Part shown: positions 48,290 through 59,347 of the stretch, piece by piece | Layout: each line of letters begins with the position of its first letter | Position numbering within the stretch: position 1 is the stretch's first letter | Notes under the pieces: model-generated | What the model was told of the DNA's origin: nothing | What the model saw: the letters and a program-made list of their open reading frames with translations, nothing else | The model's database searches: none | Source: Druceiella hillmani | Lineage: Eukaryota; Arthropoda; Insecta; Lepidoptera; Hepialidae | Length of the DNA stretch: 64,000 nt | NCBI GenBank assembly: GCA_039881145.1 | Contig: JAYKKI010000077.1 | Coordinates: forward strand, 3,232,501-3,296,500 | Reading direction: 5' to 3' | Made by a program: the position numbers and the translations under genes

Positions 48290-48419
48290 AGAATATCAAA
48301 AGGTCAAAGTCTGAGAAGGCCTCCGTTATATTATAACCGAATTCGAATTGTCTTTCTGTTATCAGTTCGAATGATAAAGGATTCAGAGGCAGTCAGACTT
48401 TGAAACCTTTGACATTCTG
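48290..48419. repeat. imperfect foldback element, about 130 bp
   Basis: CAGAATATCAAAAGGTCAAA with GTCTGAGAAGGCCTC (left, 48290-48323) is mirrored by GAGGCAGTCAGACTTTGAAA with CCTTTGACATTCTG (right, 48384-48419) with a few mismatches and small gaps. Confidence 0.75.
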
Positions 48420-48563
48420 CTGATAAACAGTAAATAATTAGAATTCAGTCAAATTTAACAGTCGCCTCCCAGGGTTCCAACTCGGTCCATTACATAGGTG
48501 CTGGTAAACTATCGTAGCGATTACGTGTCTTGTAATCTAATGATGATTAACTCTCATCAACGT

Positions 48564-48606
48564 CGTCTAGTGTTGATTATCGCTATGTGTTAATCATCAC
48601 TAGACG
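48564..48606. repeat. 16-bp hairpin
   Basis: CGTCTAGTGTTGATTA and TAATCATCACTAGACG pair with one mismatch around an 11-base loop. Confidence 0.8.
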
Positions 48607-49791
48607 CTGTTTTCCATTGAAGTGATCATTCGTTATGCGCCCAAGAACATTTAGATTAAGTGCGAATTGATTCGTATACCGAGGGGGTTCCATAACGTTA
48701 AGAATATTGAGTAGCTTTGGAATAACAACATTGGGAAGTTATATGATACTAATTAAACTCTTTCTACTCGTCGAATTATTAAGTTTGTTTAAAACCGCAT
48801 ATTTCCATAAATATACCCCCAATTTTTCTTTAAAAAGGTGTTTGTCCAAAATCCAAATGCCACTAAGTAATATAAATAAAATCCACCATTATTATATATG
48901 AATACATCAAATATGTATATAACAGGCAGTGACAATATACATTTGATGTAAAAATTTGATGACTTAGATTAAAAAAAATGAACAGATCTTTTTAAAGGTA
49001 GGACTTCATATAGGTTGGAACTCACGAATTAATGTTTTTCGGAATCGGTTCAAAAATTACTATAGGGAAGAGAGAAAACGAGGTTTTGGAACATGAAATG
49101 GCTTAATTAGTTTCCTTTTAAAAGAATTGTCTAATTACGTTACTAACTTCTGAATACAGTAGCACTGTCAAGTTTATTTTAAAATTCGTAAGATATTATA
49201 TGGTTTATCCTCTTATGTAAGTAAAATAATTAATTGGGTAGAACTCACTATAAGAGGAGTCCGTACACAATTATAAAATATTAATAGTCTGTAGCATTTC
49301 CATTAAGCTGTCTATAAGTTTTAATACTAATTCACAAAGGCATAAAAATATTGTGAATATCCCAAAACCCACGAAATTTAGAATCATTGCTATAGTTTTC
49401 CGGTTAGCTTTAGTTGAACTAATTTTTTGGGATTTAGGAAATGTAGAGTATCTTATTTTCGAAGAGACGTATTTTTGTGACTATTTCCAACTATATATCT
49501 AATTTTTAAAAAAATAATTTTTTATTCTACGTCAAACTACTTTTTAAAAAGAAATAGTGTATTTTTTTAATAATATCATTAAGCCTATCTTATACAAAAT
49601 TCTACAATAAATAATTTCCCAACTCTTATAACACGCTCTTTCCAATGAAAGAATGTCATTTGACAAAAACACTCCATCAAAACGGCTTTTGAGAAAAATG
49701 GCTAGACAGACGGCCAAACGAATGTGTGAGCTGTCTTATAAGGATTCCATTTTTTTTAGATACGAAATCCTAAAACAAAGTAAATCGTAAA
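48607..49791. other. AT-rich non-coding stretch
   Basis: No gene supported. 49690-49770 carries a diverged GTCTGTC-type module of the interspersed repeat in inverse orientation (CTAGACAGACGGCCAAACGA). Confidence 0.35.
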
Positions 49792-50070
49792 AAATTAAAA
49801 CCACCTAACCAATATACAATGTGTGATGATAACGTGAGAATAACACAATAAGCAGAAACTAAAACCATTTATCCAATATGCAATGATGGCGTGCAAACTT
49901 AGAAGGGAACCATTGCGATATGCAATGGCGACGTGCGAACAGCGTTTTGTCCGTAACTAAAACCATTTATCCAATATGCAATGTTTAAATATGAGCAGCG
50001 CCATAAGCAAAAACTAAAACCATTTATCTAATATGCGATATATGATGATGACGTGCGAACAACACTATAT
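49792..50070. repeat. imperfect minisatellite, about five units of 50-70 bp
   Basis: ACTAAAACCATTTATCCAAT plus ATGCAATG recurs at about 49869, 49956 and 50013, with two more diverged units (49795, 49910), followed in most by GATGACGTGCGAAC. Confidence 0.8.
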
Positions 50071-53000
50071 TCTATTGGAGTGTAATAGTGACGTTATCCT
50101 GTATCAAAATTTGAGACACGCCGCCATTGCACTACCCTTTTGATTTTTTTATCAATATTACTACATTATAGTTGAAATCTCTATCTGAAACATTTATGTG
50201 TAAAATTTTATGGGAATAAGTCTAAAATTGTAGAAATTCTAGAAACTTTGTGAAAGATGGACGGATATTACGAAACTACAATAGTTCGTATTGACTGAGG
50301 TATCCTTATAAGTGTTTGTATTTTGATATTCTAGTTAATATTATTCAAGAGCTATGAGTGAATTCAAATTATTTCAAAGTTAGTAGAAATGAATACGAGT
50401 TCTTAATTTCTTTTAAACGGGCAAAGTAGAGCAAATTTTTATTTCAATTTCGGGTATATACATACATAAGAGATGAAGCAACTTCTGTATCAGGATATTA
50501 TTTTTAGAGAGAATAATGGAGATGACCCTAGATGGAGCCAAAATTAATACAGATTTTAAAAAAAATACGAAGATGAGATTGTCAAAAAGATTTCGAAATA
50601 GACTAAGCATTCATAAACGAGTGCCTCTATCCGTGTTATTTATGGATGCGAGTAGTGGGTATTACATAAGGAAAACGACTGCAAGAATAATGCACTGTAC
50701 AATCCAGAGGAGATAAATAATTGGGAACATTTTGAAAAATGGGTATTCTTTAATAAGAGGATAATTCTAAATATTAAGAAGATCCCTGTCGAGATAGTTT
50801 GATTGTTTAGTATGGATGGACATTGCTCCAATCATATATTTATTAAACAAAACATTTGCAAGATGTGTCAATTAAAATAATGTGTGGGACATTGTGTAAT
50901 AAATTTAAAATTAACATTGTATAAAATAAAGTTGCTTCAAATTGTGTGGTTGTTAGAAAGGGGTTTCTGTTACTAGTACTAAGTACTAAGACATACAGGA
51001 CAAAGAATACTAAATATTATTGCGTAAAGAAACAACACTTGCATCCTTCGGCCAGTTTAACGTCACCTACTGATAAGGGTACGATCAAGGGTACGCGTTC
51101 CTAGCTGGCCGTTTGCTGTGTGTGATTTGTTCAATTTTGCGATGTTTGGTTGAATTTAACTTGTGTAATTCAGTCTTAATTGATAACTGTTTATCATAAT
51201 TCAATATAGCGGTCCATTATTGCACTGTGTACGGGTGCTTAGAAAGCAATAAAATCAATGAGGATTGGAGATTTTTTTGTTTCCTTTCCGATGGAACGAG
51301 GTAAGACAACTATATATTCTTGTAAATCATTTTATTTTACTACACCAACTTTTGTTTAGTTCTTATAATATTATGTCTTCAAACATGTCACTGAGCAGTT
51401 TCAAAATTCAAACTGTTCTTAAAATTCATTCTTTTGTTTTAACCCTATGTGGCTGGGAAACGTATCCTTGTAGTTTTGGCCATATGCTTATTATATTATT
51501 TATAAAGCAATTTTTCACATGAAGCAAATTGAATGAAGTCAATAGTACAACCAAGACTATAGTTTAGTGTATCACATTTGTAAATAAGCAAAATATATTT
51601 TTATTTAAAATTTTATTTAATTTTTAAGTTATACTAAGTAATTTTTTTCAAAATCTATCTCAATATTATTATTATCAAATTACTTTCACACAATTAAATG
51701 TATAGTGTAAAATATTTATTTATATAATTGCATTTTTACAATTAGGTAATAATGAAAAGTGCGCGCTAATACGAAGTTACTGGGCCAGTGTGCTATCGAG
51801 ACAGTCATTCGATCGACGTTATTGGTTAGAAAGAGAAACAGCTATGTTGCTTACGTATAGCGTCAAATACCCGTATACCCGCACGATCGAGACCGATATG
51901 TAGTAATAATAAATATTCTTTACCTGCACGCTGCTGATAGCCCTACATTAATTTACGCACACACACAAACGGATACGGACACGCGAATATGCATGTAACA
52001 GTGTAGGCAATTAAATATGTTCGCTAGTGTTAATAACATTCGTTTACTGTACTCAACTATAATTTTACAACGAAAATCAAAAACTTAACAAAAATCAACG
52101 GCCACGAGATTGGCTGGTGCGACACCTATCGGATGTGAATATTTATTTCACAATATTAATTTAAAAAATATCGTATCATCAATAGATATTGAAAAAAACT
52201 TACTTGTTTCTAAGCTCGACATTTTAGAGCTTCCATAAAAATTTAAAAGATGTGAAAAAATTAATGCCTCAATATAACACTGTGCGATCTTTGCAATCGC
52301 TATCTCAATATACGTCCATGTATAAGCAATCCACAAAGTTAATCGTATTCTTCTCAGAAATTGAGATAATTTGAAAAATAATATTGTTAAGAAACTTAAT
52401 TTACATCATATTTAAATTTGTTACATCGTAAGAATAAAATTCGTTGGTCGACTAATGTAATCAAATCAACATAATAATAAGCAGATGAGATATAAAATAT
52501 AATTTCTATTACACGTAATTAATTGCATATAAAACGTTAGAAGTTTTTTCCGACAATCACTTTAATATTTTTTTTAAAGTAGGTACCTATATCGTATACC
52601 GTTAGAGCTGCCAGATACGTATTTGAACATTTGAAATTTTCCCTTCATACAATTTTAAAATACTGTGATTGATTAATAATCTCAAGGAAAAAATATTAAG
52701 TTTTGATGTTAATATTATTTCCTGCTTAGATACGCCTATTGGCTAGACGCCATCTAAGTATATATGTTTTGATGATGTAAACAAGATTATACTCGAGAAT
52801 ATTTTCATTCAAGATTTAAAATAGTTCGTTTAGATAACATCAGTTATTTAAGGTTATGTAAACTCAGAAAGGTTATCTTGGAACTTGTCAAAGGTCTCAA
52901 GTACATAACTATTATGTAATTATAAACAAAGAATGCTCATTAAAATTGTTTAAATTCTTAACGTTTAATTAGAAAACACATAATCATATTCTGTTTAATG

Positions 53001-53276
53001 CTTCCTTAACTCCTATTAGCGTTTACGAGAAAGTAAATAATAAACACGTCTGTATTATCTATTAATAGGAATTTGAGAATTGTTTGTGACTATCTGGTCT
53101 ACAATAATTATTGTAACTAGATATTGTAACCAGGTATAATTTTTTGCATTCCTTAGGTCAAACTTTTCATTTATCTGTGATCTTATCAATCTTATACATT
53201 TTATATTTATTAGAAAACAATAAAAGTATGAGATAAAATTCGAAAAAAAATCATTTTAGTAATTTTTTCTTCATAT
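50071..53276. other. non-coding stretch
   Basis: Overlapping frames at 50413-50831 have no recognisable motif. A GC- and CpG-richer patch at about 51755-52010 stands out from its surroundings. No gene supported. Confidence 0.35.
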
Positions 53277-53530
53277 TTTATATACAATATATAATATTTT
53301 CTTAAAAACGATATCTCACTTCAGAGGAAGTTATTAAAATAAAAGTATGCTTAGAATATTCGTATTAAGACGTAAACTTAACACGAATATGTCTAAATAT
53401 CTAACTTCTAAGCATACTTTTATTTTAATAACTTCCTCTGAAGTATCGTTTTTAAGAAAATATTATATATTGTATATAAAACATGAAAAAACAAACAAGT
53501 TAGACATATTCGTGTTAAGACTTGTTTATT
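53277..53530. repeat. long hairpin with nested inverted repeat
   Basis: Arms 53277-53354 and 53408-53481 are nearly perfect inverse complements (ATATTTTCTTAAAAACGATA; CTTCAGAGGAAGTTATTAAA), with a 5-base insertion (CTCAC) in the left arm. The loop contains TTAACACGAATATGTCTAAA, whose inverse complement recurs at about 53501-53524 outside the hairpin. Confidence 0.9.
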
Positions 53531-54647
53531 ATGAAAGTGATATGCAATAATCATTATTATTAGTATAGTTACTTGTAACCGGGCCACATACGTATATGTA
53601 CCTTTTAAGATACTTATTACTAATTACTACAGTAAAGAATATAATAATGAAAAGACGAACGCGACTCTCTGGAAGAAGGTCAAGACTATAAATCATAATT
53701 CACCGTTGAACTGTTACAAGTTGACCGCTGTGTGACCTTCAATTTTGCACCGTAATTTTGACCTCAACATTGGAGAAAAACTGTTTGTCGCCTAATCGTT
53801 TTTAAGTGACAAAAACCGCAAATAGGATGACAAAGCGTTCAACTGAGAATCATTATGTTTAATATTTTAAGGCTAGATCTTTTAACAACTTGTTGTTAAT
53901 ATACGTAATATAGAGGATAATAATTTTTCGCACGCGTTACAAAATAAGAAAATTTTACTGCGAATTGAGCTGAAACTGAAAGCGTGAAGCTTAGTGTCTT
54001 CTAATTTAAAAATAAATAAAACCATACGTAGGTAAATAGACATAATGGCTTCATAAAATATTACTTTCTTTTAACAGATATGTAGAACTTTTAGAAATCC
54101 GTTTCCGAATATCTAGCATCGTATAATTATAAATTTCACAACTTTTTTATTTATCAAGATGCAGTTAGATAACGGATTTTAAGTATGATTATAAAAAAAC
54201 ATCCGTCTCTATCCTTTTAACGAAATGGAAAATTTGTAATTGAAATTGTTGTTGTTGTTTTCTTAAATTGTGTTGCTGTAAAACTAAAAAATCGCATGTT
54301 ATTTAAATTGTACTGTTATAAAATTGACAAATCGTAATGTTGCTTAAAAAATACTGTGAGAAACAATAAGTTAACAATCGTATTGTTTCTCACACCATAC
54401 TTTTACTTAATTGAATATTTAATTACACAACTATAACGAAAACATTTTATATAAACTGAATATTTCCTCAAGCGAGCGGTGCTTTCAGTGTGTTTAATAA
54501 AGAATAACATTGTATGATTTTTATGTTATTATTATGCGTTTTAATGATTTAATGTTTATAGAAACATTGAATAAACTCCAGTAATGAGAGTAAAAAAATC
54601 GCGCTTGATGTAAAATAATGCTTGCATCATCTTCGATCAACGCGGAA
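53531..54647. other. AT-rich non-coding stretch
   Basis: No gene or repeat supported. TGTGAGAAACAATA at about 54356 is mirrored by TATTGTTTCTCACA at about 54381, a short stem. Confidence 0.35.
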
Positions 54648-55329
54648 TTTTAATGCCACGTTTTATCAATATATTGAGTTAAAAAAAGTTTTATGTTAAA
54701 CATGCGTAAGCAGATAATATATTCATATTTCAAATTTAAGTTTTTATACTTATACGCTGTGATTAATTGTTAAAAACTAATTAAATAATCTGGTTATTAG
54801 TTAATTTGGATATTATCATAGAAAGCTTTTGCAAATTTATATTGTTTCATTTGTTTAGTCTATGTTACTTTTTTTTAAGAACGAAACGAAAACGTAATTT
54901 TAAATTAGAGATTACTACTAGAGACGATAAAAGGGTAATTTTAAAGTCGAACTCTAACATAAAGGAAAAAGTATTCTTGAAATCAAGAAAATTTAAGGAA
55001 AAAGTAATTTTTATGTAATATTTACGTGTTCGATGTAATGTTTAATTACAGAATAGTAGATTTTTAAATGAAACTTGTTATCGCACGGCAGAATATCGAT
55101 ATGTTTAGATGTATGTACGAGAAATGTGTATATGTAATGCAGCGAAACTAAACAACCTAGGTGTCCACGTAATAAAATCGATAATAAAAATTTGACATAG
55201 TTAAAAAATCTAAAACAGTTTTTAAAAATAAAAACAGGACTATGTATTCGAGTATATTCTGAAATAATTAAAATAAATTTTCATAAATATTTTAGTATGG
55301 TATTAAAGTGTCACATTCAAAATAAAGAA

Positions 55330-55439
<110 letters not shown>

Positions 55440-56813
55440 TTGTAAGACAGTAGGATATTGTTTTCAATCTTATATGATTTAAGTGATCACAGTACAAAAG
55501 GTGGTCACTCTACGGATAACAGGTACGCTCGTAGTATCTTGTACCGTAACTGTGCATCATCGTACGATAGGAACGCGCCAAATAATTATATTTTAAATGA
55601 CGTTTGGACGACTTTACGTTGTGTCCTTCGGATTGCAAGAAAATATAGTCTCACGCCGTTTAAATCTCAATTAACTTAGAATATTTAAATAGAAACTTCT
55701 CATTATTTACGTATATGTAATTTCAGGGCCTTCATTAATTTTGAAAACATTTTTCAATTTTTCTGTAAGTTTATTTCTAACATTATATATTCAGTGAACC
55801 GTCGAAATGTTCAACTACTTATCAGATATCAGAACGCTATGTAACGTGAGATACATTGGAAAATTTATGTAAATATCTCAACAGGTTGACCGTGCACTAT
55901 GCGCTGTCATAGAAAAGCGCAGCACGTGAATGTGAAGTATGGCGCTGCATTATTACTGATTATCCTAAGGGCGATGGTCTAAAAGTAATGATGAAGGTGT
56001 ATTTGTAACTATCCGTATATAAAAAAGGTATGTAATTTCGTCTTCGTTTAGTTTCAGTAGTTGACCATACAGAAATCATAAAACCAGAACGTCATTAGCG
56101 GAAGTTACCAATTTTTGTCGTTTTTGGGATGAAAAAGGAAAAGAAACTTGTTGCGTGCGAGTAGAGCACGCATTATGAGTATTCCTTATAAACTTAAGTA
56201 TGTTAATACTCCCGAGTTACGTTGTCGCGACTTACGTAAATTCGTAGTGCGATAATTTTTCATTCCCTTACTCTATGGCATCCCCCCCCCTCCTTCCATG
56301 TGACAGTGGGCGGCACGCAACTTATCAACCGATTTCAAACTTGCGCGAGTTTGTACGGACGTGCTTTACGCACACACGCTGCATTCGTATCTGTTACGTA
56401 AAACGTCGTACAAATACATAATATGCATCTAAATGACTCGCATAATTATTATCTTTCTTTAAAAATTACTTCGTACATCAATGTTCGATTTTTTATAAAG
56501 ATTTTTCGAATCAAATTATTACATACATACTCCTATTTTTTTCCCGGGAACAAAAATAGCCAGTTAGTAAGTACATATATCGACTTATGAAATTCTCAAC
56601 TTACGGCATGTTTCGCAATCCCACCGATTACAAACAAAATAAAGACTTTATTATTATTTAAACCCGTAAGTCCTTTAATTATTCTAAATAACTTCATATT
56701 TCATAAGTCCGGGATATTACTGCATATACTATTTATAGTATTTCATATATAGAAACATTTAAACATACACGTGTAAATAATTATAAGGTACATAGTATTA
56801 TGTACATAATATA

Positions 56814-56906
56814 TTATTTTTCGCGATGTAAACATATTTCAAAGTTGTATCTTTCATATTTAATTAGGGAATATAAATACATTGCAAAAATAATACATTA
56901 AATAAG

Positions 56907-56961
<55 letters not shown>

Positions 56962-56977
56962 TATTATTTATTATGTT
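56814..56977. repeat. palindrome spacer with (AT)n core
   Basis: Unpaired centre of the palindrome. It contains about 50 bp of pure AT repeat (56908-56957) plus AT-rich unique sequence on the left side only. Confidence 0.85.
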
Positions 56978-58349
56978 TATTATGTACATAATACTATGTA
57001 CCTTATAATTACTTACACGTGTATGTTTAAATATTTCTATATATGAAATACTATAAATAGTATATGCAGTAATATCCCGGACTTATGAAATATGAAGTTA
57101 TTTAGAATAATTAAAGGACTTACGGGTTTAAATAATAATAAAGTCTTTATTTTGTTTGTAATCGGTGGGATTGCGAAACATGCCGTAAGTTGAGAATTTC
57201 ATAAGTCGATATATGTACTTACTAACTGGCTATTTTTGTTCCCGGGAAAAAAATAGGAGTATGTATGTAATAATTTGATTCGAAAAATCTTTATAAAAAA
57301 TCAAACATTGATGTACGAAGTAATTTTTAAAGAAAGATAATAATTATGCGAGTCATTTAGATGCATATTATGTATTTGTACGACGTTTTACGTAACAGAT
57401 ACGAATGCAGCGTGTGTGCGTAAAGCACGTCCGTACAAACTCGCGCAAGTTTGAAATCGGTTGATAAGTTGCGTGCCGCCCACTGTCACATGGAAGGAGG
57501 GGGGGGGATGCCATAGAGTAAGGGAATGAAAAATTATCGCACTACGAATTTACGTAAGTCGCGACAACGTAACTCGGGAGTATTAACATACCTAAGTTTA
57601 TAAGGAATACTCATAATGCGTGCTCTACTCGCACGCAACAAGTTTCTTTTCCTTTTTCATCCCAAAAACGACAAAAATTAGTAACTTCCGCTAATGACGT
57701 TCTGGTTTTATGATTTCTGTATGGTCAACTACTGAAACTAAACGAAGACAAAATTACATACCTTTTTTATATACGGATAGTTACAAATACACCTTCATCA
57801 TTACTTTTAGACCATCGCCCTTAGGATAATCAGTAATAATGCAGCGCCATACTTCACATTCACGTGCTGCGCTTTTCTATGACAGCGCATAGTGCACGGT
57901 CAACCTGTTGAGATATTTACATAAATTTTCCAATGTATCTCACGTTACATAGCGTTCTGATATCTGATAAGTAGTTGAACATTTCGACGGTTCACTGAAT
58001 ATATAATGTTAGAAATAAACTTACAGAAAAATTGAAAAATGTTCTCAAAATTAATGAAGGCCCTGAAATTACATATACGTAAATAATGAGAAGTTTCTAT
58101 TTAAATATTCTAAGTTAATTGAGATTTAAACGGCGTGAGACTATATTTTCTTGCAATCCGAAGGACACAACGTAAAGTCGTCCAAACGTCATTTAAAATA
58201 TAATTATTTGGCGCGTTCCTATCGTACGATGATGCACAGTTACGGTACAAGATACTACGAGCGTACCTGTTATCCGTAGAGTGACCACCTTTTGTACTGT
58301 GATCACTTAAATCATATAAGATTGAAAACAATATCCTACTGTCTTACAA

Positions 58350-58461
<112 letters not shown>

Positions 58462-59142
58462 TTCTTTATTTTGAATGTGACACTTTAATACCATACTAAA
58501 ATATTTATGAAAATTTATTTTAATTATTTCAGAATATACTCGAATACATAGTCCTGTTTTTATTTTTAAAAACTGTTTTAGATTTTTTAACTATGTCAAA
58601 TTTTTATTATCGATTTTATTACGTGGACACCTAGGTTGTTTAGTTTCGCTGCATTACATATACACATTTCTCGTACATGTATCTAAACATATCGATATTC
58701 TGCCGTGCGATAACAAGTTTCATTTAAAAATCTACTGTTCTGTAATTAAACATTACATCAAACATGTAAATATTACATAAAAATTACTTTTTCCTTATAT
58801 TTTCTTGATTTCAAGAATACTTTTTCCTTTGTGTTAGAGTTCGACTTTAAAATTACCCTTTCATCGTCTCTAGTAGTAATCTTTAATTTACAATTACGTT
58901 TTCGTTTCGTTCTTAAAAAAAGTAACATAGACTAAACAAACGAAACAATATAAATTTGCAAAAGCTTTCTATGATAATATCCAAATTAACTAATAACCAG
59001 ATTATTTAATTAGTTTTTAACAATTAATCACAGCATATAAGTATAAAAACTTAATTTTGAAGTATAAATATATTATCTGCTTAAGCATGTTTAACATAAA
59101 ACTTTTTTTAAACTCAATATATTGATAAAACGTGGCGTTAAA

Positions 59143-59143
59143 A

Positions 59144-59180
<37 letters not shown>
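59143..59180. repeat. (TA)n microsatellite at the palindrome edge
   Basis: About 19 TA units directly at the outer end of arm two; absent next to the outer end of arm one. Confidence 0.9.
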
Positions 59181-59183
<3 letters not shown>

Positions 59184-59237
59184 TTATATAAATATCATAA
59201 ATTTCTCAAAAACGACGTGGTTTAGAATCACCCAATT

Positions 59238-59347
59238 CCTAATTCATCGAAATTCAAAGACATTATTTGACATTGTTTCTTTGTTTATTCGTGTTGCTCT
59301 CACGCGACTACTACTCAAATAATGTCTTTGAATTTCGATGAATTAGG
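59238..59347. repeat. perfect 32-bp hairpin
   Basis: CCTAATTCATCGAAATTCAA plus AGACATTATTTG (59238-59269) is exactly mirrored at 59316-59347, with a 46-base loop. Confidence 0.93.

Noticed and set aside
50413..50831. Overlapping frames on both strands
   Set aside because: Short, mutually overlapping and without motifs; chance frames.
55458..55679. 73-codon frame conserved in both palindrome arms
   Set aside because: Identity comes from the arms being nearly identical DNA, so it is no evidence of protein selection; no domain recognised.
56016..56058. TATA box plus TCAGT initiator in the palindrome arm
   Set aside because: Spacing of about 40 bp is too long for a canonical core promoter, and no transcript unit follows.
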